Assembly: GCF_051900535.1 (NCBI RefSeq) | Contig: NZ_JBHZGI010000008.1 | Span: 1 to 64,000 of the forward strand | Source: Frateuria_A sp051900535 | GTDB taxonomy: Bacteria > Pseudomonadota > Gammaproteobacteria > Xanthomonadales > Rhodanobacteraceae | Direction of reading: 5' to 3' | DNA: 64,000 nucleotides | Shown here: in pieces, positions 60,738 through 64,000 of the stretch | Layout of the letters: each line of letters opens with the position of its first letter | How positions within the stretch are numbered: the first letter of the stretch is position 1 | Notes under the pieces: generated by a model | The model's input: the letters and a program-made list of their open reading frames with translations, nothing else | What the model was told of the DNA's origin: nothing | Databases searched by the model: none | Translations under genes and position numbers: made by a program

Positions 60738-61643
60738 CTAGGGATCGCAGCGTTGCAGCCAGAAACTTCCGCCGTCGGGCGGGTTGTCGCCAAGGAAACG
60801 TCGCAGCTCGCGCGGGTGGATCTCGCGTGCTATCGCGCACCCGTAGACCACACGGAAGCAGCGATTGAAATCGAGGAAGGCCTGCAGCAGATATTGCTCG
60901 TTCCACGAAAAGCCCATTTCGATCCATTCCTTCGGGTAGTCCGCGGGAATGAAGATGTCGTGGAAATGGACGTACACCCCGGGCTTCAGTCTGGGCAGCA
61001 CCTGCAGGATGATGCGGTTGACGTCGCTGCCGGTCTTGGACACGTGCGAAGAGTCGACGAACAGGATGTCGCCGGCATCGAGCGAGGTGAGCATGGCGAT
61101 CGGCAAGTCCTGGGCGCGACGGTCGAGCAGGGTGATCTCGCCCGCGTAGTGCGCCTCGCGCAGGAACGGCCTCGGGTAGGGTTCCACGCAGGTGATCGCG
61201 GCCTCCCCACCCAGGAAGCGCTTGTTGACGTCCATCATCAGCAGCGTGGAATAGCCGGAGCCGATCTCGACGATACGCCTGGGCCGGGCCATCTTGAGCA
61301 TGCAGAACAGCACGCGGGGATCCTGCCGTTCGAACTGGCCGTTGAAATCGTAGAAGCGATCGAGCTGATCATCAGGCGGCCCCTCGCTGGCGTAGTCGTA
61401 GCCTTCCATCAACGCGGGGAACACTTCGGTCAACAGGCGTCGATGCCCGGCGGGATCGAGGTCCAGCCCGGCCGGTTGCGCCACTTCGCCCCAGAGCCTG
61501 TCCTCGTCCGCGAGCGTCTGCCGAACGTCCACCACCGGGGAATAGAAGTGGCCATCCGGAAACGCGGGGCGCGCCATATGAGGCGCCGGGCCGCCACTTC
61601 CTGCCGTGGGGTTGCCGCGTGGGGCACCGCTGATGCCGGTCAT
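60738..61643 (-). CDS. Class I SAM-dependent methyltransferase
   Basis: A 301-residue protein. The SAM site is ARPRRIVEIGSGYSTLLMM (motif I) and CVEPYPRPFL (motif II); DILFVDSSHVSKTGSDVNR and PGVYVHFHDIFIPADYPKEW are typical of the methyltransf_24 group that modifies sugars or small molecules. The first ~25 residues are Gly/Pro-rich and may not be translated; ATG at residue 23 is a possible start. Substrate unknown. The 240-bp space to its left in transcription order (61644-61885) shows no gene. Confidence 0.85.
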   Translation of the reverse strand: MTGISGAPRGNPTAGSGGPAPHMARPAFPDGHFYSPVVDVRQTLADEDRLWGEVAQPAGLDLDPAGHRRLLTEVFPALMEGYDYASEGPPDDQLDRFYDFNGQFERQDPRVLFCMLKMARPRRIVEIGSGYSTLLMMDVNKRFLGGEAAITCVEPYPRPFLREAHYAGEITLLDRRAQDLPIAMLTSLDAGDILFVDSSHVSKTGSDVNRIILQVLPRLKPGVYVHFHDIFIPADYPKEWIEMGFSWNEQYLLQAFLDFNRCFRVVYGCAIAREIHPRELRRFLGDNPPDGGSFWLQRCDP

Positions 61644-61885
61644 CGGAACGACCTCCCGGCTAGGGGGACGCGCTGGCGTGTCGGGCCTGCCCTGTCTGTC
61701 GGGCCGGTTGCACCCGGAACGGTTGCGGGCGCGCGCGAAGGGCGCACGCGGTGGCCCATCGTGGCGAGCGGCCTGACGAGGATTGCCGTGCGCATGTAGT
61801 CTCCGCTGACGGGCGACCGACCATCTGCCCCTCGGAAGAACATGCGCCCTCGCGCGTCATCGTCCGATAAACGCGCGGCGTGCAA

Positions 61886-62344
61886 TCAGGGCGTCTGGCG
61901 TGGCCACCGCCAGGCGTATCCGATCACGGCGAGTTGCATGGCAATCTCCACCAGGCTCATGAATACGTAGAACGTCCACGCACCCGGCAGCGTCACAAGC
62001 ACGATCCCGGTCAGCGCGACGCCGACAAGCAGGTTGAGCCAGCGCGCCGCCTGCGGCGGCAGCACCAGCGACAGGAAGATCATCACCGCCGGGACGGCCA
62101 GGAGGACCGAGACGGCCAGCAGCGAGCCCTGGCTCGTCGGCCCCAGCGGGCCCATGCCCTCGAGAATGTCCCTCAAATTGCCGGGACGGTACAGGCCCCA
62201 GAAGTCGCCGTAGACGTAACAGAACATGATCGCCGTCCACAGCGCGGACAGCTTGAAACGCACGTGGATCTTCAGGTCATGCAGCGGCATCGGGGCCATC
62301 GCTTCCGTGTCGGCGGCCGGATCGGGTAGCCCGTCCGGGGTCAT
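61886..62344 (-). CDS. Four-helix membrane protein (DUF6326-like)
   Basis: A 152-residue inner membrane protein with four hydrophobic segments. The first includes FKLSALWTAIMFCYVYGDFWGLYRPG, which I associate with the DUF6326 family. It starts 2 bp after the DUF4386 gene, so the two are cotranscribed. Function unknown. Confidence 0.75.
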   Translation of the reverse strand: MTPDGLPDPAADTEAMAPMPLHDLKIHVRFKLSALWTAIMFCYVYGDFWGLYRPGNLRDILEGMGPLGPTSQGSLLAVSVLLAVPAVMIFLSLVLPPQAARWLNLLVGVALTGIVLVTLPGAWTFYVFMSLVEIAMQLAVIGYAWRWPRQTP

Positions 62345-62346
62345 GG

Positions 62347-63048
62347 TCAGGCGGACCGGGCAGTCGCGAGCTTCGCGGGAAGGCGTACGCCAATGACCAG
62401 CAGCCACAGGCAGATGCCGATCTCGCCCAGGGATGCCGGCAGCATGATGTAGTCCGCCACGGCCGAAGTCGGATAGCCAGGCAACAGCAGCGTGGCGAGG
62501 AAATCGGCCAGATAGCCCAGCCCGCCCAGCATCAGCAGCGCGCCCAGCAGCCGGGGCAGGAAACCGGATTTGCTCACCAGGTACCCGAAGGGAAGCAGCC
62601 ACAGGCCCCAGAAGATCTCCAGCACCATCAGACCCTGCCGGTATGCATCGAGCTGGAGCATGACCTGGGCCTGCCGTTGCCCGCTGTCGAGCGACTGCAG
62701 GGAGACGGCGGGGTGAAGTAGCGACAGCACCGACAGGTGATGCGACGCGTTGGCAAACGCGACCGGCACGCTGGGGACGGCAAACGCGACCATCAAAAGG
62801 GCGGCGGTCCTGCCGCTGGCGCCGAGCAGCCGGTACAGCGCCAGCGGCAGCAGCAGGAAGGCGACGTTGCAGGCCAGCTCGGCCAGGATGCCGAGCCGGA
62901 ACAGCGTTTCCGATTGAACGAGCCGCGCCACGGTCGCGGTCGCATCGCCATGTGCCGAAAGCTGCGAAGGCACGTAGCCCAGGTAGAAGATGCCGGTGAG
63001 CACCGTGACCAGGTAGAGCAGGCCGGCAATCCTCGCGTCCTTTTTCAT
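62347..63048 (-). CDS. DUF4386 family membrane protein
   Basis: A 233-residue protein with six predicted transmembrane segments, starting MKKDARIAGLLYLVTVLTG, the usual opening of DUF4386 proteins. LLGASGRTAALLMVAFAV and LPFGYLVSKSGFLPRLLG are further landmarks. GGAGG lies 7 bp before ATG 63048. Function unknown; in other bacteria these genes also sit beside small membrane protein genes. Confidence 0.85.
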   Translation of the reverse strand: MKKDARIAGLLYLVTVLTGIFYLGYVPSQLSAHGDATATVARLVQSETLFRLGILAELACNVAFLLLPLALYRLLGASGRTAALLMVAFAVPSVPVAFANASHHLSVLSLLHPAVSLQSLDSGQRQAQVMLQLDAYRQGLMVLEIFWGLWLLPFGYLVSKSGFLPRLLGALLMLGGLGYLADFLATLLLPGYPTSAVADYIMLPASLGEIGICLWLLVIGVRLPAKLATARSA

Positions 63049-63091
63049 CCGAACCTCCGTGTTCCGTCCCTGGCCGTCCGGGCGGGATAGG

Positions 63092-63628
63092 TCATGGACC
63101 CTTCGAGCAGTCGTCATCGTCGCCATCGATGATGGTGGCGAACGGCTTGAACGCGGCAAGCGAGCTGGCCAGGCCGTTCTGGGCGACGCGGATCTGCTGG
63201 ATGTCCATGCAGATCTTCGATGTTTCCTGGTCGATGCGATGCGTGGCTGCGTCGAGCCGGGCGTCGGCCTGTTCGCTGTCGCCGCCGGTCACGTGCGCCG
63301 CGGCATTCTTCAGCGACTGGACCCCGACCGCCGCGCCCGCCTTGCCGGTGGCCACGCCGTGCTCGCGCACGGCGCGGGCGCTTCGGTAGTACTGCTTGAG
63401 CAATTCCTGCTGCGTGGCATCCACCGCCACGTCCTGGCCGTCGATCACCAGACGGCCGGTGGCGTCCAGGAAGGCTTCGGTGCCGCCGGTACCGTGGAGC
63501 GTGACCTTGTCGCCATTCACGACGATGCCGCCGTTGGCGATCGTGGTCGTGTCGGGTCCGTTGCCGCAGCCGGCTAGCAGGAGACCGGCTGCGAGGGCGA
63601 GAACGAAGCTGGAGTTTCGAGAGAACAT
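63092..63628 (-). CDS. Lipoprotein related to the YggN/DUF2884 group
   Basis: A 178-residue lipoprotein (LLLAGC). Residues ~35-75 (VTLHGTGGTEAFLDATGRL and VAVDATQQELLKQYY) and the C-terminal KICMDIQQIRVAQ...FKPFATIIDGDDDDC resemble the next gene upstream, so the two are tandem paralogs. I associate the pattern with DUF2884, with moderate certainty. GGAGGTCAAGG precedes ATG 63628. Function unknown. Confidence 0.75.
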   Translation of the reverse strand: MFSRNSSFVLALAAGLLLAGCGNGPDTTTIANGGIVVNGDKVTLHGTGGTEAFLDATGRLVIDGQDVAVDATQQELLKQYYRSARAVREHGVATGKAGAAVGVQSLKNAAAHVTGGDSEQADARLDAATHRIDQETSKICMDIQQIRVAQNGLASSLAAFKPFATIIDGDDDDCSKGP

Positions 63629-63651
63629 TCCTTGACCTCCGAAAGACTGGA

Positions 63652-64000
63652 TCAGTTGTCGTCGCGCCCGCAGTCGTCGACGTCTTTCTGCGTCATGGTC
63701 GCGTAGGGGCGGAACTCCGGCATGACGGCGGCCAGCTTCTGTTGCGAGCCGAGCAGCCCCGGCAGACGCTGGCACAGCTTCATGGCGGCGATCTTGATCT
63801 GCTCGGCCTGCGGCTTGATGCCGGCCTCGATCTCCTTGTCGCTCTTTCCGGTAAGCGCGCCCCAGATCGCTTCCTTGGCAGCATGGGTGCCGAGATTGGC
63901 CCCTTGTTCGCCGATGTCCATGCCGGCCTCGGCGATCCCGATGACCTGCTGGCGGTAATCCAGCAGCAGGGTGTGCTGCTCGGGCGTCGCCTCCGCCGTC
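63652..64000 (-). CDS. DUF2884/YggN-like protein (partial, runs off the right edge)
   Basis: The frame is open to the window end, so the N-terminus is missing; ~116 residues are visible. They include TPEQHTLLLDYRQQVIGIAE and end FRPYATMTQKDVDDCGRDDN. The match to the downstream gene covers the LLxxYR segment, a Gly/Ala-rich helix, a conserved Cys (KLCQRL) and the terminal FxPxAT...DDC. The gap to the paralog is 23 bp, so they form one transcript. Confidence 0.75.
   Translation of the reverse strand, partial: TAEATPEQHTLLLDYRQQVIGIAEAGMDIGEQGANLGTHAAKEAIWGALTGKSDKEIEAGIKPQAEQIKIAAMKLCQRLPGLLGSQQKLAAVMPEFRPYATMTQKDVDDCGRDDN

Noticed and set aside
61644..61885. Short minus-strand frame of ~81 codons
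   Set aside because: Arg/Pro-rich composition, no ribosome binding site, and overlap with neighbouring gene ends.

Overview
The window is chromosomal, GC-rich DNA of a gammaproteobacterium of the Xanthomonadales (Lysobacterales), most likely Rhodanobacteraceae (the Rhodanobacter, Dyella, Luteibacter and Frateuria group). The reasons are the GC content, the order asd-fimV-truA-trpF-trpB-trpA-accD, the protein sequences and several families of small palindromic intergenic repeats. The family placement is inference; no search was run. Almost every gene is housekeeping or conserved-hypothetical. I saw no prophage, insertion sequence or CRISPR array.

Left edge (1-1294): the integrase end of a chromosomal integron. 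A tyrosine recombinase with the IntI-specific insertion reads rightward. Upstream of it lies a ~135-bp zone with four GCCTAAY core-site heptamers (attI candidate). Directly beyond the outermost core site, a small membrane-anchored ORF reads leftward out of the window, in the position and orientation of the first gene cassette.

1.3-11 kb: mfd, a Pat-like GNAT, phoH (PIN plus PhoH ATPase), prxQ/bcp, gcvR, then dapA with a short BamC-like lipoprotein gene, fdxA, and tRNA-Glu(CTC). 11-19 kb: pcnB-folK-panB-panC, a DUF2147 protein, apbC (Mrp) with an FMN reductase, dcd, a lipoprotein. 19-28.7 kb: HIT protein and dienelactone hydrolase, rimO-DUF3025-DUF202, herA-like ATPase-greB, an MltD-like LysM transglycosylase, psd, prmB. 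28.7-42 kb: GNAT, aroC, 2-hydroxyacid dehydrogenase, asd, a coiled-coil secreted protein, fimV, truA, trpF, a JmjC-like cupin, a divergent LysR gene with trpBA, and accD.

42-49 kb: a 380-bp intergenic region with clustered DnaA-box-like 9-mers, DUF4399, gltX, a zinc module (zur, a merC-like gene behind a near-consensus Zur box, and a CDF zinc exporter), ribosomal protein THX, hemerythrin and an isochorismatase with an unusual tail. 49-55 kb: histidine degradation genes hutI and hutF flank a ClC exchanger and a GNAT-nitrilase fusion. 55-64 kb: an MFS transporter, a nucleotide pyrophosphatase/phosphodiesterase lipoprotein, an alkylation repair pair (ogt and an Ada-AlkA fusion), a SAM methyltransferase, two small membrane proteins, and two tandem paralogous genes at the right edge, the second running off the window.

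Intergenic spaces carry two recurring palindromic families: a REP-like unit with core GGAGCGCCC-TTGGGCGCGACCGC (near 5.8, 17.45, 29.3 and 56.7 kb) and a GTAGGGTGGGCTTNAGCCCACC unit (near 15.15, 26.27 and 35.47 kb). Start codons were chosen by Shine-Dalgarno sequence, family alignment and signal-peptide position; several differ from the longest open frame.
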